This document shows positions 43,862 through 51,830 of a stretch of DNA of 64,000 nt, one piece after another. Location: contig NZ_JAQNCS010000001.1 in NCBI RefSeq assembly GCF_049472655.1, positions 166,199-230,198 of the forward strand. Reading direction: 5' to 3'. This stretch comes from Deferribacter abyssi. Lineage in GTDB: Bacteria > Chrysiogenota > Deferribacteres > Deferribacterales > Deferribacteraceae. The notes under the pieces are model-generated. The model was not told the DNA's origin and ran no database searches. It was given only the letters and a program-made list of their open reading frames with translations. Within the stretch, counting starts at the first letter, position 1. Each line of letters opens with the position of its first letter. The position numbers and the translations under genes are program-made.

Positions 43862-44696
43862 TATTTACTCCTTGTGTTAAAAAAGTGTTTACTTTCAGTT
43901 TCTTACCTATTGGTTTATACATTTTTATATGATTAAATTCAACCCCTAAAGCTTCTTTTAATACACCGTCGTGTATTGCCCAGCTTCTTCCCCAAACGTT
44001 ATCCCAATATTCTTGTTTTCTAAATATATTGGAGTTATCTAATTTCCTATATAATAGACCTTTAGGATAAAATTCCTTGTCTATTTTAAGCATAAGTTTT
44101 TTTCCATTGATATACCCAAACCCCTTTTTTTCATAAAATATAGCACTTGCATAACCAAGAGGATCTGTTTCAATAAGGTGTTTTTCAGTATTTTTGCAAA
44201 AAATTTCTAGCTTATCTAGTAAATTATCAAAAAGATTTAAACCTTTTCTTGATTGATGAGGGTATAAACCGGCCAATATAGCCTTTGATTCTTCTTCAAT
44301 ATTTCTTTTAGCTGTAGCGAAGTAATTTCTATGACCAAATCTATCATGGTAAACATCAAAGAAAGGGGCGTTTGGATCACCAATAACTATTAAGGATAGT
44401 TCCAACTGGTAATAAATAGTATCAGCTAGTTCAAGGAGGAAAATCCAGTCTTTTTGTTCTTTATTAATTTTTATTTCTATTTTTACAAAATCTGTACCTG
44501 GCTCACAAAACAACCTAAAATAATATTTCTTTTTTAATTCGTAAAAATTTTTTATACCAAGTATCGTATAAAGTTTTTCTGGAATAAAAAAAGAATATAT
44601 ATTTTCCTTTTCATAATATGGGAGCCGGTTTATATCTGAAAAATAAAGTAGATTTTCTTTATTTAATTTTACAAAAATTTTGTCTTTATTTGTCAT
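43845..44696 (-). CDS. Uncharacterised protein, C-terminal half GNAT-like
   Basis: A 283-residue protein with no clear family that I recognise. The segment YASAIFYEKKGFGYINGKK resembles the acetyl-CoA-binding end of GNAT N-acetyltransferases, and LELADTIYYQLELSLIVIGD looks like a core strand-helix. It ends with RKLDNSNIFRKQEYWDN. It overlaps pepA by 17 bases and the small gene at 44686 by 11, so it belongs to the same operon. Function cannot be stated. Confidence 0.55.
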   Translation of the reverse strand: MTNKDKIFVKLNKENLLYFSDINRLPYYEKENIYSFFIPEKLYTILGIKNFYELKKKYYFRLFCEPGTDFVKIEIKINKEQKDWIFLLELADTIYYQLELSLIVIGDPNAPFFDVYHDRFGHRNYFATAKRNIEEESKAILAGLYPHQSRKGLNLFDNLLDKLEIFCKNTEKHLIETDPLGYASAIFYEKKGFGYINGKKLMLKIDKEFYPKGLLYRKLDNSNIFRKQEYWDNVWGRSWAIHDGVLKEALGVEFNHIKMYKPIGKKLKVNTFLTQGVNNENRL

Positions 44697-44916
44697 TGTA
44701 TGTTTTTAATAATTTTTTGCGATAATGAATTTCATATTCATTCATAGTTTGTATATCAGTGCTAAACTCCAGGTTACATTCAAAAGATTTACATAGTTTT
44801 TTTAATAAGGCTTTATAAATTAATTTCTGAAAAATGTAATATGTAGATAATTCCCCTATTGAACTAATGAAAATGTTATAGTTCAAAAAGGTGAAAATAA
44901 TATCCACTTTTGTCAT
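44686..44916 (-). CDS. Small conserved-context protein, function unknown
   Basis: A 76-residue protein beginning at ATG 44916 that overlaps the acyl-CoA synthetase stop (ATGA) and ending 11 bases inside the next gene. It has no signal or metal motif. The composition is Lys/Tyr/Leu-rich and gives helices. The overlaps on both sides argue that it is translated. Confidence 0.5.
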   Translation of the reverse strand: MTKVDIIFTFLNYNIFISSIGELSTYYIFQKLIYKALLKKLCKSFECNLEFSTDIQTMNEYEIHYRKKLLKTYNDK

Positions 44917-46559
44917 TGATTTTTACCTAATTTTTTTTCTTCTTCCATTTTTCTGAGTTCAACTCTTCTGATTTTGCCACTAACTGTTTTAGGAAGTTCT
45001 TTTACAAATTCTATTTCACGAGGATATTTATAAGGGGCAGTTTCTTTTTTTACATGTTCTTGTAACTCTTTTATCAAATTATCGCTAGGTTCAATTCCAG
45101 ATTTTAAAACAATAAAAGCTTTAACTATAGTACCACGTATTTTATCTGGTGAACCTACTACAGCACTTTCTGCTACAGCAGGGTGACTTTGAAGTGCACT
45201 TTCTACTTCAAAAGGACCAATTCTGTAGCCACTGGCTTTAATAACATCATCGGCTCTTCCTACGAACCAAAAATAACCATCTTCATCTTTATAAGCCTTA
45301 TCTCCAGTAAAATACCAGTCTCCTCGAAAAGCTTCTTTTGTAGCTTCTTCATTTTTATAGTAACCTTTAAATACCCCGATGGGATGTTTAGGTTTTACTT
45401 TAATTGCTATGTGTCCCACTTCGCCAGTTGGTAAGGGACTTCCATCATCATCTACTACATCCACGTGAAAACCAGGAGTAGGTTTGCCCATTGATCCTGG
45501 TTTTATTTTTAAGCAGGGAAAATTGGCTATGGTATTTACTGTTTCAGTTTGACCATAACCATCATAAATTATTGTGCCTGTATACTCTTTCCAAATTCTA
45601 ATAACTTCTGGATTTAAGGGTTCACCGGCACTAATAGAATGTCTTAATGCGGAAAAGTCGTACTTTTTTAAATCTTGCAAAATTAGCATTCTGTAGGCTG
45701 TAGGTGGTGCACAAAATGTTGTTACACCATATTTCTCCATTATGTAAAGGTGTTTTTCTGGATCAAACTTATCAGCTGCATTATGCATTAGTACAGTAGT
45801 ACCAATGATCCACTGTCCAAACATTTTTCCCCAAACTGCTTTTCCCCAACCTGTATCACTTAATGTCCAGTGGAGGTCCTTTGGAGTAAGATCCTGCCAA
45901 AATTTTGCAGTAATTAGATGGGCCAGAGCGTAAGAATGCTCATGCATAACCATTTTTGGAAATTTAGTGGTTCCACTTGTAAAATATATAATCATTGGAT
46001 CAGTACTTTTAGTAGGTTCAACATCTTCACGGGACAATTTATAAGAAGCTTTTGACATAAGTTCTTCAAAATTATTCCACCCATCATGTTTTCCACCAAC
46101 AACTATTTTCTCTGTAAGAGAAGGTAGTTCTAACTGATCAAATTTTTCAATACTTTCAATATGAACAATTGCACCTTTTGCTTCAGCCGCATCAATTCTA
46201 TATTTAATATCTTTTGGTTGTAAAATTTTAGGAGCAGGCATAGGTATTACACCTAATTTGAAACAACCTAGCATTATGGAATACCAGTCAGGTATCCTAG
46301 GTACCATTACGTAAAGTTTATCTCCTTTTCTAAATCCCTTTGAAATTAAAACATTTGCAAACTTATTAGACATCTTTTTTAGATCAAAAAATGTATATTT
46401 TTGATGAGTATCTCCATCTGTATCTACCCAAATTAATGCAAGTTTACTTCTATCTTCTGCCCATTTATCGATAACATCAAATCCAAAATTATAGTAAATA
46501 GGGACATCCAGTCTGAAATTTTTTACTGTTTCGTCATAATTTTCCATATTGTGTGCCAT
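44913..46559 (-). CDS. AMP-forming acyl-CoA synthetase
   Basis: A 548-residue ANL-superfamily ligase. The AMP motif YFTSGTTKFPKMVMHEH, YDGYGQTET, the hinge-region YFTGDKAYKDEDGYFWFVGR and the C-terminal catalytic lysine segment PKTVSGKIRR are present. Similarity is to medium-chain/acetyl-type (ACSM) enzymes that make acyl-CoA with ATP. The chain length of the acid is not known. AGGAGGATAT precedes the ATG. It lies downstream of methylmalonyl-CoA mutase accessory genes, which suggests a propionate or fatty/branched acid route. Confidence 0.88.
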   Translation of the reverse strand: MAHNMENYDETVKNFRLDVPIYYNFGFDVIDKWAEDRSKLALIWVDTDGDTHQKYTFFDLKKMSNKFANVLISKGFRKGDKLYVMVPRIPDWYSIMLGCFKLGVIPMPAPKILQPKDIKYRIDAAEAKGAIVHIESIEKFDQLELPSLTEKIVVGGKHDGWNNFEELMSKASYKLSREDVEPTKSTDPMIIYFTSGTTKFPKMVMHEHSYALAHLITAKFWQDLTPKDLHWTLSDTGWGKAVWGKMFGQWIIGTTVLMHNAADKFDPEKHLYIMEKYGVTTFCAPPTAYRMLILQDLKKYDFSALRHSISAGEPLNPEVIRIWKEYTGTIIYDGYGQTETVNTIANFPCLKIKPGSMGKPTPGFHVDVVDDDGSPLPTGEVGHIAIKVKPKHPIGVFKGYYKNEEATKEAFRGDWYFTGDKAYKDEDGYFWFVGRADDVIKASGYRIGPFEVESALQSHPAVAESAVVGSPDKIRGTIVKAFIVLKSGIEPSDNLIKELQEHVKKETAPYKYPREIEFVKELPKTVSGKIRRVELRKMEEEKKLGKNQ

Positions 46560-46598
46560 TATATCCTCCTAATTTTGCATTTTTGTATTCATTAGAAT

Positions 46599-47507
46599 TT
46601 AATCTGTAAAGTCAATTTCATAAGTTAAAGAATCAAAAATCTTTTCTACAAGAGAGTATGGGTCTCCATTAATATTTAATTTATCTATGATTTTATCGTA
46701 AGAAAAGATTTTTTTTTCGATTTTTTCTATTAAATATTGTTTTGCGACAAAAAAAAGTCTTTCGGAGTGTTTAGGTTTAAATTTAGCTTTATGATTCTCA
46801 ATATTTTCAACTAATTCGAAGATCCCTTCACCTTTTGTGGCTATAGTCTTAATAATGGGAGGGATCCAGTCTTTTTTTTGGGATAACTCAAGCATTATTT
46901 CCAAGTCTCTCGCAGTTCTGTTAGCTTCATCTTTGTCAGCTTTATTTACAACAAATATATCTGCAATTTCTAAAATACCTGCTTTGATTGCTTGAATATC
47001 ATCACCAAGTCCAGGGACTGTTACTACTATACAAGTATCTGAGACTGTAGAAATTTCTACTTCGTCTTGGCCTACTCCTACCGTTTCAATAATTATTATA
47101 TCATAACCAGCAGCATCAAGAAGCAAGGCGATTTCTACAGCAGAGCTAGAAAGTCCACCTAGGTGACCTCTTGTGGCAACACTTCTTATAAAAACACCAT
47201 CATCTTGTGAGTGCTCGGCCATTCTTATCCTGTCTCCTAGAATTGCACCTTCTGAAAACGGACTTGTGGGATCAATAGCAACAACACCAACCCTTTTTCC
47301 TAGTTTTCTATAGTGTTTAATAAGTTCATTAGTAAGAGTAGATTTTCCAGCCCCTGGAGAGCCTGTTATTCCTATAAAATGGGCTTTACCACATTTTGGC
47401 AGGATTTGTTTCATTTCTTTTTCATAACCAATGACTCTATCATCTACAAATCTCATTAGCCGTGCGAGACTGCGTTTGTCTCCATTTAATACTTTTTGAT
47501 AAAGCAT
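46599..47507 (-). CDS. meaB: Methylmalonyl-CoA mutase G-protein chaperone MeaB
   Basis: A 302-residue SIMIBI GTPase of the MeaB/ArgK family. Walker A GSPGAGKSTL, switch region VAIDPTSPFSEGAILGDRIR, ETVGVGQDEVE and NKAD are present. It protects and reloads adenosylcobalamin in methylmalonyl-CoA mutase. It starts 3 bases after the enoyl-CoA hydratase gene, so is translated with it. The B12 subunit is upstream in the same operon. Confidence 0.92.
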   Translation of the reverse strand: MLYQKVLNGDKRSLARLMRFVDDRVIGYEKEMKQILPKCGKAHFIGITGSPGAGKSTLTNELIKHYRKLGKRVGVVAIDPTSPFSEGAILGDRIRMAEHSQDDGVFIRSVATRGHLGGLSSSAVEIALLLDAAGYDIIIIETVGVGQDEVEISTVSDTCIVVTVPGLGDDIQAIKAGILEIADIFVVNKADKDEANRTARDLEIMLELSQKKDWIPPIIKTIATKGEGIFELVENIENHKAKFKPKHSERLFFVAKQYLIEKIEKKIFSYDKIIDKLNINGDPYSLVEKIFDSLTYEIDFTD

Positions 47508-47509
47508 TT

Positions 47510-48151
47510 TTACCTCATTTTGTTGATCATTTGTTTTAAGTAGTAAATATGTAACCTGTTTTTATTGATTATTTTTTCACAAAATAGAGTTACATAGTTT
47601 CTCATTTCTTCTTGTGTTTCAAACAATTCTAAAAGAAAACCACCATTTTTTAAAAAATCAGCGTAAAATATATCACCAAGTAAAAAAAGTTGTTGGTAAT
47701 GATTGTGTTTCATAACTCTAGGTATTCTCTGGGTGCCGCCAAAACCGGTAATAATACCTAGTTTAGAACCTGGATGTGCAAATTTACTTTTTTTGGTAGC
47801 AAATCTAAAATCAGATGCTGCAGCAAAATCCATTCCTCCACCCATACAAAAACCATCGATTTCTGCTATAACTACCTGCGGTAGCTCTTGCATGAGATTG
47901 AATAATCGATTCCCAAGTATTGAAAAACCTTTAGCATCGTAACCCGAATATGAAAGCATGGTTTTAATATTTGCACCAACAGCAAAAGATCCACCTTCTC
48001 CAAAAATTCTCAGTATTTTAGCTGGTGTGTCAAAGAGTTTCTTAATATTTTCTATTAACTCTTTTAAAGTGTAAGAATTTAAAATATTAAACTGTTTTTC
48101 GGGTTTTAATGTTAAATAAGCAATTTCACCGTTAAGTTCTAACTGTATCAT
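47510..48151 (-). CDS. Enoyl-CoA hydratase/isomerase family protein, short
   Basis: A 213-residue crotonase-fold protein. The oxyanion-hole motifs GGSFAVGANIKTM and IAEIDGFCMGGGMDFAAASD are present, and PGSKLGIITGFGGTQRIPR follows. It is shorter than the usual 255-260 because the C-terminal helical region is reduced. Catalytic Glu positions are not clear by eye. It overlaps the B12-binding gene by 4 bases. A lyase or isomerase role on the methylmalonyl/acryloyl-CoA route is possible. Confidence 0.8.
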   Translation of the reverse strand: MIQLELNGEIAYLTLKPEKQFNILNSYTLKELIENIKKLFDTPAKILRIFGEGGSFAVGANIKTMLSYSGYDAKGFSILGNRLFNLMQELPQVVIAEIDGFCMGGGMDFAAASDFRFATKKSKFAHPGSKLGIITGFGGTQRIPRVMKHNHYQQLFLLGDIFYADFLKNGGFLLELFETQEEMRNYVTLFCEKIINKNRLHIYYLKQMINKMR

Positions 48152-48552
48152 GCAGCATCTTTTGGATTTATTGTTTCTTTTATAAAATTGATAATTTCTG
48201 ATGTTGGGGTTCCTGGTGTAAAGATTCTTTTTACTCCTTTTGATAAAAGAAATGGGATATCATCTTCAGGTATAACTCCACCGCCAAACACTATAATATC
48301 ATCGGCTCCTTTTTCTTTGAGAAGTTGGATAATTTTTGGAAAAACAGTATTATGTGCTCCTGAAAGGATACTTATTCCTATGGCATCCACATCTTCCTGA
48401 ATAGCAGTGTTTACAATTGCTTCAGGTGTTTGTCTGAGGCCTGTGTAGATTACTTCGAATCCAGCATCCCTTAATGCTCTTGCCACAACTTTTGCTCCTC
48501 TGTCATGACCATCAAGTCCAGGCTTTGCTATTAAGATTCTTATTTTACCCAT
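48148..48552 (-). CDS. B12-binding small subunit of methylmalonyl-CoA mutase
   Basis: A 134-residue flavodoxin-fold cobalamin-binding domain. It has the DxHxxG motif in GLDGHDRGAKVV (the His ligates cobalt), followed by GISILSGAHNTVFPKI and VFGGGVIPEDD, the usual C-terminal mutase half. As a separate polypeptide it needs the catalytic large subunit, which is not in the window. It overlaps the downstream hydratase gene by 4 bases and lies 11 bases after the other hydratase. Confidence 0.9.
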   Translation of the reverse strand: MGKIRILIAKPGLDGHDRGAKVVARALRDAGFEVIYTGLRQTPEAIVNTAIQEDVDAIGISILSGAHNTVFPKIIQLLKEKGADDIIVFGGGVIPEDDIPFLLSKGVKRIFTPGTPTSEIINFIKETINPKDAA

Positions 48553-48563
48553 CTACATCCTCC

Positions 48564-49349
48564 CTAAAGTTTTTTAAATTCTTCCCATCTGTCAGTAAAG
48601 TTTGGTTTTCTTTTTTCTATAAAAGCACTCATCCCTTCTTTTTTATCATTGCTGGCAAAAGCTACTGTAAATGCATTTTGCTCCAATAATAGTGCTTTAT
48701 CAATATCTATTTCTATACCATTGTTAATTACTTCTTTGGCTAGACCTATTGCGAAAACACTTCTTTCCTTTAATTTTTCAACAAATTCATCAAAAGACTT
48801 TATCATTTCATCTTTGTTATCAAACAATTTTGTAATTATGCCTTTTTCATAAAGGTTTTTAGCGGTTACTTTTTCTCCTGTAAAAACAAGATATTTAGTA
48901 AATGTTTCATAAATTTTGCGAGACATAAGTTGCGTTCCACCAAATCCTGGTATAATACCATAATTTGTTTCTGGGAAACCAAACAGACTTCTTTTTGTAG
49001 CAAAAATAACATCTGAAGCTAAAACTAACTCAAAACCGGCACCTAAGACATTACCATCTATAAGGGAAACAATAATCTTTTTTAAATTTCTCATACGTTT
49101 GATTAATCTTTGACCTAAAAAGGAAAAAATTTTTGATTCAGCTTCATTATAATTTATTAATTCTTCTATACTAACACCTTCACAAAAAGAATTTATGTCA
49201 CTGCTAAAAGCAATGACATCGATATTAATATCATCTTCTAGTTCGCTTATTATTTGGTATAAATCTTTAAGATTATCAGTTGTTAAATAAGGGTTGTTTT
49301 TAAAAATGATTTTTCCTATTGGTTTTATTTTTTCTATTTTAATATCCAT
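48564..49349 (-). CDS. Enoyl-CoA hydratase/isomerase family protein
   Basis: A 261-residue crotonase-fold protein with SDINSFCEGVSIEELINY and SLIDGNVLGAGFELVLASDV, whose Gly/Ala positions form the oxyanion hole. FPETNYGIIPGFGGTQ follows. Full family length. It is the first gene of the B12/MeaB/acyl-CoA-synthetase run on the minus strand. It may share ancestry with the shorter neighbour at 47510 through duplication; the two differ in the C-terminal part. Confidence 0.85.
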   Translation of the reverse strand: MDIKIEKIKPIGKIIFKNNPYLTTDNLKDLYQIISELEDDINIDVIAFSSDINSFCEGVSIEELINYNEAESKIFSFLGQRLIKRMRNLKKIIVSLIDGNVLGAGFELVLASDVIFATKRSLFGFPETNYGIIPGFGGTQLMSRKIYETFTKYLVFTGEKVTAKNLYEKGIITKLFDNKDEMIKSFDEFVEKLKERSVFAIGLAKEVINNGIEIDIDKALLLEQNAFTVAFASNDKKEGMSAFIEKRKPNFTDRWEEFKKL

Positions 49350-49468
49350 TTCTTAAACCTCAGTTGAATGTATGCTTGATAAATTTTAGCAATAATAAAA
49401 CAATGTTAAGATAAAATCAAGGATTATTAGGGTTTATTTGGGTTAAAGAAGCTTATTGTAATAATGAA

Positions 49469-49493
49469 TAAAAAATGAGGCGAAAGCCTCATT
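49469..49493 (-). terminator. Rho-independent terminator after DctM
   Basis: On the minus strand AATGAGGC-GAAA-type loop-GCCTCATT (stem 49474-49493) is followed by TTTTTATT. It ends the TRAP operon and overlaps its stop codon. Confidence 0.85.
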
Positions 49494-50812
49494 TAATAAC
49501 TGATAATATTGGGAAGCCAAAGGACACTTTCTGGCCAAAATGCAACTGTTGCTAAAACTATTAACTGAATAATAATATAAGGGATGATACCTTTATAAAT
49601 ATGCATTGTCGTCACTTCGGGTGGTGCTACACCTTTGAGATAGAATAATGAAAACCCGAATGGTGGGGTTAAAAAAGATGTTTGTAAATTTACCGCAAAA
49701 AGGATACCAAGCCAAAGAAGGTTTACTCCAAAATGTTCAAAGATTGGTGCAACTACAGGGACTAAAATGAATGTAATTTCAATAAAATCTATGAAAAATC
49801 CTGCAATAAATACGACAAACATGACAAGAAATGTAAACATACCTTTACTTAAGTTTGCATTGATAACAAGTTCTCTGATGTATTCGTCACCTCCTATACC
49901 TCTAAAAACAAGTCCAAAAGCTGTGGCACCAACTAGGAGAATAAATACCATACATGTTAAGTAAGTAGTTTCTTTCATAACAGCTTTCAAAGTACTGAGA
50001 TTAAGTCTTCTTTTTAAAGCCGTTAAGACGGTTGCAAAAAAAGCTCCAACAGCGGCAGCTTCAGTAGGGGAAGCAATTCCAGCAAAAATAGAGCCCAAAA
50101 CAGCAAGAATTAAAGCAAAAGGCATTAAAAATGCAGTAATTATTTTTTTATACATACCTTCTTTATGAAAAGCTTCCAATTCTTCATTTGGCATAGCCGG
50201 ACAAGATTCAGGTTTAAATATTGCCATGATGGCAATATAAATTATGTATAAAATCACTAGCATCAAACCTGGTACAACAGCACCAATAAACATAGAACCT
50301 ATATCTACATTTAAAATAGAACCAAGCAGTACAAGTACTATACTTGGAGGAATGATTTGCCCTAAAGTTCCAGAAGCCGATATTGTCCCTGTAGCAAGTT
50401 CAGGTGAATAGTTTCTTTTTAGCATGGTTGGTAAACTTAAGAGACCCATGGTAACTACAGTGGCACCTACTATTCCTGTGGAGGCAGCAAGTAGAGCTCC
50501 AACTACTACTACTGAAATGGCAAGTCCGCCTCTTAATTTACCGAAAAGTAAAGCCATTGTTTCCAATAATTCTTCCGCTAAGCCTGATTTTTCAAGCATT
50601 ACTCCCATGTATACGAAAAGAGGAACAGCGATTAAAACCACGTTGGTTATTCGCCCCCAAATCCTTAAAGGTAGCAAGTTAAAAAAATCCAAGCCGAATG
50701 TAGCTAAACCAAAAAATAGAGAAACTCCACCTAATGTAAAAGCAACGGGATAACCTAGTAATAAGAGTCCAAATACAGAAATAAAAAGAATTAATGGCAT
50801 TGCTTCCGTCAT
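49493..50812 (-). CDS. dctM: TRAP transporter large permease (DctM)
   Basis: A 439-residue polytopic membrane protein of the DctM family. GYPVAFTLGGVSLFFG begins it; MGVMLEKSGLAEELLETMALL and SGTLGQIIPPSIVLVLLG are conserved. It couples ligand import to an ion gradient with DctQ. It overlaps dctQ by 4 bases. No DctP binding protein lies nearby, so the substrate is unknown. Confidence 0.92.
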   Translation of the reverse strand: MTEAMPLILFISVFGLLLLGYPVAFTLGGVSLFFGLATFGLDFFNLLPLRIWGRITNVVLIAVPLFVYMGVMLEKSGLAEELLETMALLFGKLRGGLAISVVVVGALLAASTGIVGATVVTMGLLSLPTMLKRNYSPELATGTISASGTLGQIIPPSIVLVLLGSILNVDIGSMFIGAVVPGLMLVILYIIYIAIMAIFKPESCPAMPNEELEAFHKEGMYKKIITAFLMPFALILAVLGSIFAGIASPTEAAAVGAFFATVLTALKRRLNLSTLKAVMKETTYLTCMVFILLVGATAFGLVFRGIGGDEYIRELVINANLSKGMFTFLVMFVVFIAGFFIDFIEITFILVPVVAPIFEHFGVNLLWLGILFAVNLQTSFLTPPFGFSLFYLKGVAPPEVTTMHIYKGIIPYIIIQLIVLATVAFWPESVLWLPNIISY

Positions 50813-51342
50813 TTTTGACTCCCTTCAAGATATTCTTTTTTACCAATTAGTATTAGAAAATTACGGATAAGCATTGATATCCCTTGAAGCAAGACAAGAA
50901 AAAAACCTGCAGGGATAGCACTTTTTAAAATAAACCTGTAAGGTAGTCCACCTGGGTTTGGAGAACCTTCTTTAATTAGAAATGAGTTAATGACAAAGTT
51001 TTTTGATGTATAAATGACTAACATTGAAAATGGTATTAAAAAAAGAATAGTGCCGATAATATCGATAAATGCTTTTTTTCGTTCAGTCAGTCTGTCGTAA
51101 ATAACATCAACTCTTACATGTCTGTCATGTTTTAAAGTGTAAGCTGCACCTAAAAGGAAGAGAAATCCAAAAAGATGCCATTCAAGCTCCTGTACAGCAA
51201 TAGAACTTTTGTTAAATAGGTATCGTGTGGTAACATCATAGCAAACCACTAATACCATTAATGTTGAAAGCCATATTACAATGTTACCAAACCATTCGTT
51301 AAAATTGTCAATGATTTTCATGATGTTAGCGATTAACTTCAA
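50809..51342 (-). CDS. dctQ: TRAP transporter small permease (DctQ), TTG start
   Basis: A 177-residue four-helix membrane protein with the family signature RYLFNKSSIAVQELEWHLFGFL and DRHVRVDVIYDR. The TTG at 51342 is preceded at the right spacing by AAGGAGGTTAAC, while the next ATG (51321) has no Shine-Dalgarno; this decides the start. It overlaps dctM. It lies next to a repeat-rich intergenic region. Confidence 0.88.
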   Translation of the reverse strand: MKLIANIMKIIDNFNEWFGNIVIWLSTLMVLVVCYDVTTRYLFNKSSIAVQELEWHLFGFLFLLGAAYTLKHDRHVRVDVIYDRLTERKKAFIDIIGTILFLIPFSMLVIYTSKNFVINSFLIKEGSPNPGGLPYRFILKSAIPAGFFLVLLQGISMLIRNFLILIGKKEYLEGSQK

Positions 51343-51537
51343 GTTAACCTCCTTGGGTTGGTTTTTTAGCGCATATACGCTTTTTTTTTATAACAGTCAA
51401 GATTTAAAAAAGGCTAAATAGTTTTTAATAAAGTTAACAACTTGATTCGTTTGTTTTCTTTGTTAAGAGATCTTTTTATCCATCATATTGTTAATATGCG
51501 TTATCAAAAATGAAGATTGCGATTTGTTTTAACTGGC

Positions 51538-51760
51538 GTCACCCCATTTTTTTGAGATTGTAGTAAATTGTTTTTCATTAAGGTAGTTATACTTATTTAG
51601 TTTAGGAAAAACATTTTTCTCATTCTCGCAAAACGTCCCGTTTTGCTCCGAGGCAGGTTTCTCAAAAATCGCCATCCATGGCGATTTTTTGGAAACCTGA
51701 AACCGAAAAATGTTTTTCCTAAACTCTATAGAATTAGGATTTTGCAAAAAATGGGGTGAC
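51538..51760. repeat. 223-bp nested inverted-repeat element (MITE-like)
   Basis: The ends are a perfect 15-base inverted repeat, GTCACCCCATTTTTT at 51538-51552 and its complement at 51746-51760. Inside, a 21-base perfect inverted repeat lies at 51599-51619 and 51705-51725. A 12-bp hairpin with a 2-base loop is at 51664-51675/51678-51689, and an 8-bp hairpin (GCAAAACG-TCC-CGTTTTGC) at 51628-51646. CAGGTTTC/GAAACCTG flanks the 12-bp hairpin. It carries no convincing gene. It fills the 488-base gap between dctQ and proS; the remaining bases are AT-rich with nothing recognised. Confidence 0.75.
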
Positions 51761-51830
51761 TACAAAATGTTTTAATAATTGAAAATTTGTTATTAGTTTG
51801 TTAAAGTAAAATAAAAAATTGGGGGGTTTG

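Noticed and set aside
51529..51747. 72-residue open frame on the minus strand inside the inverted-repeat element
   Set aside because: The frame follows the repeat arms and hairpins, has no ribosome site and no recognisable domain; it is explained by the repeat.
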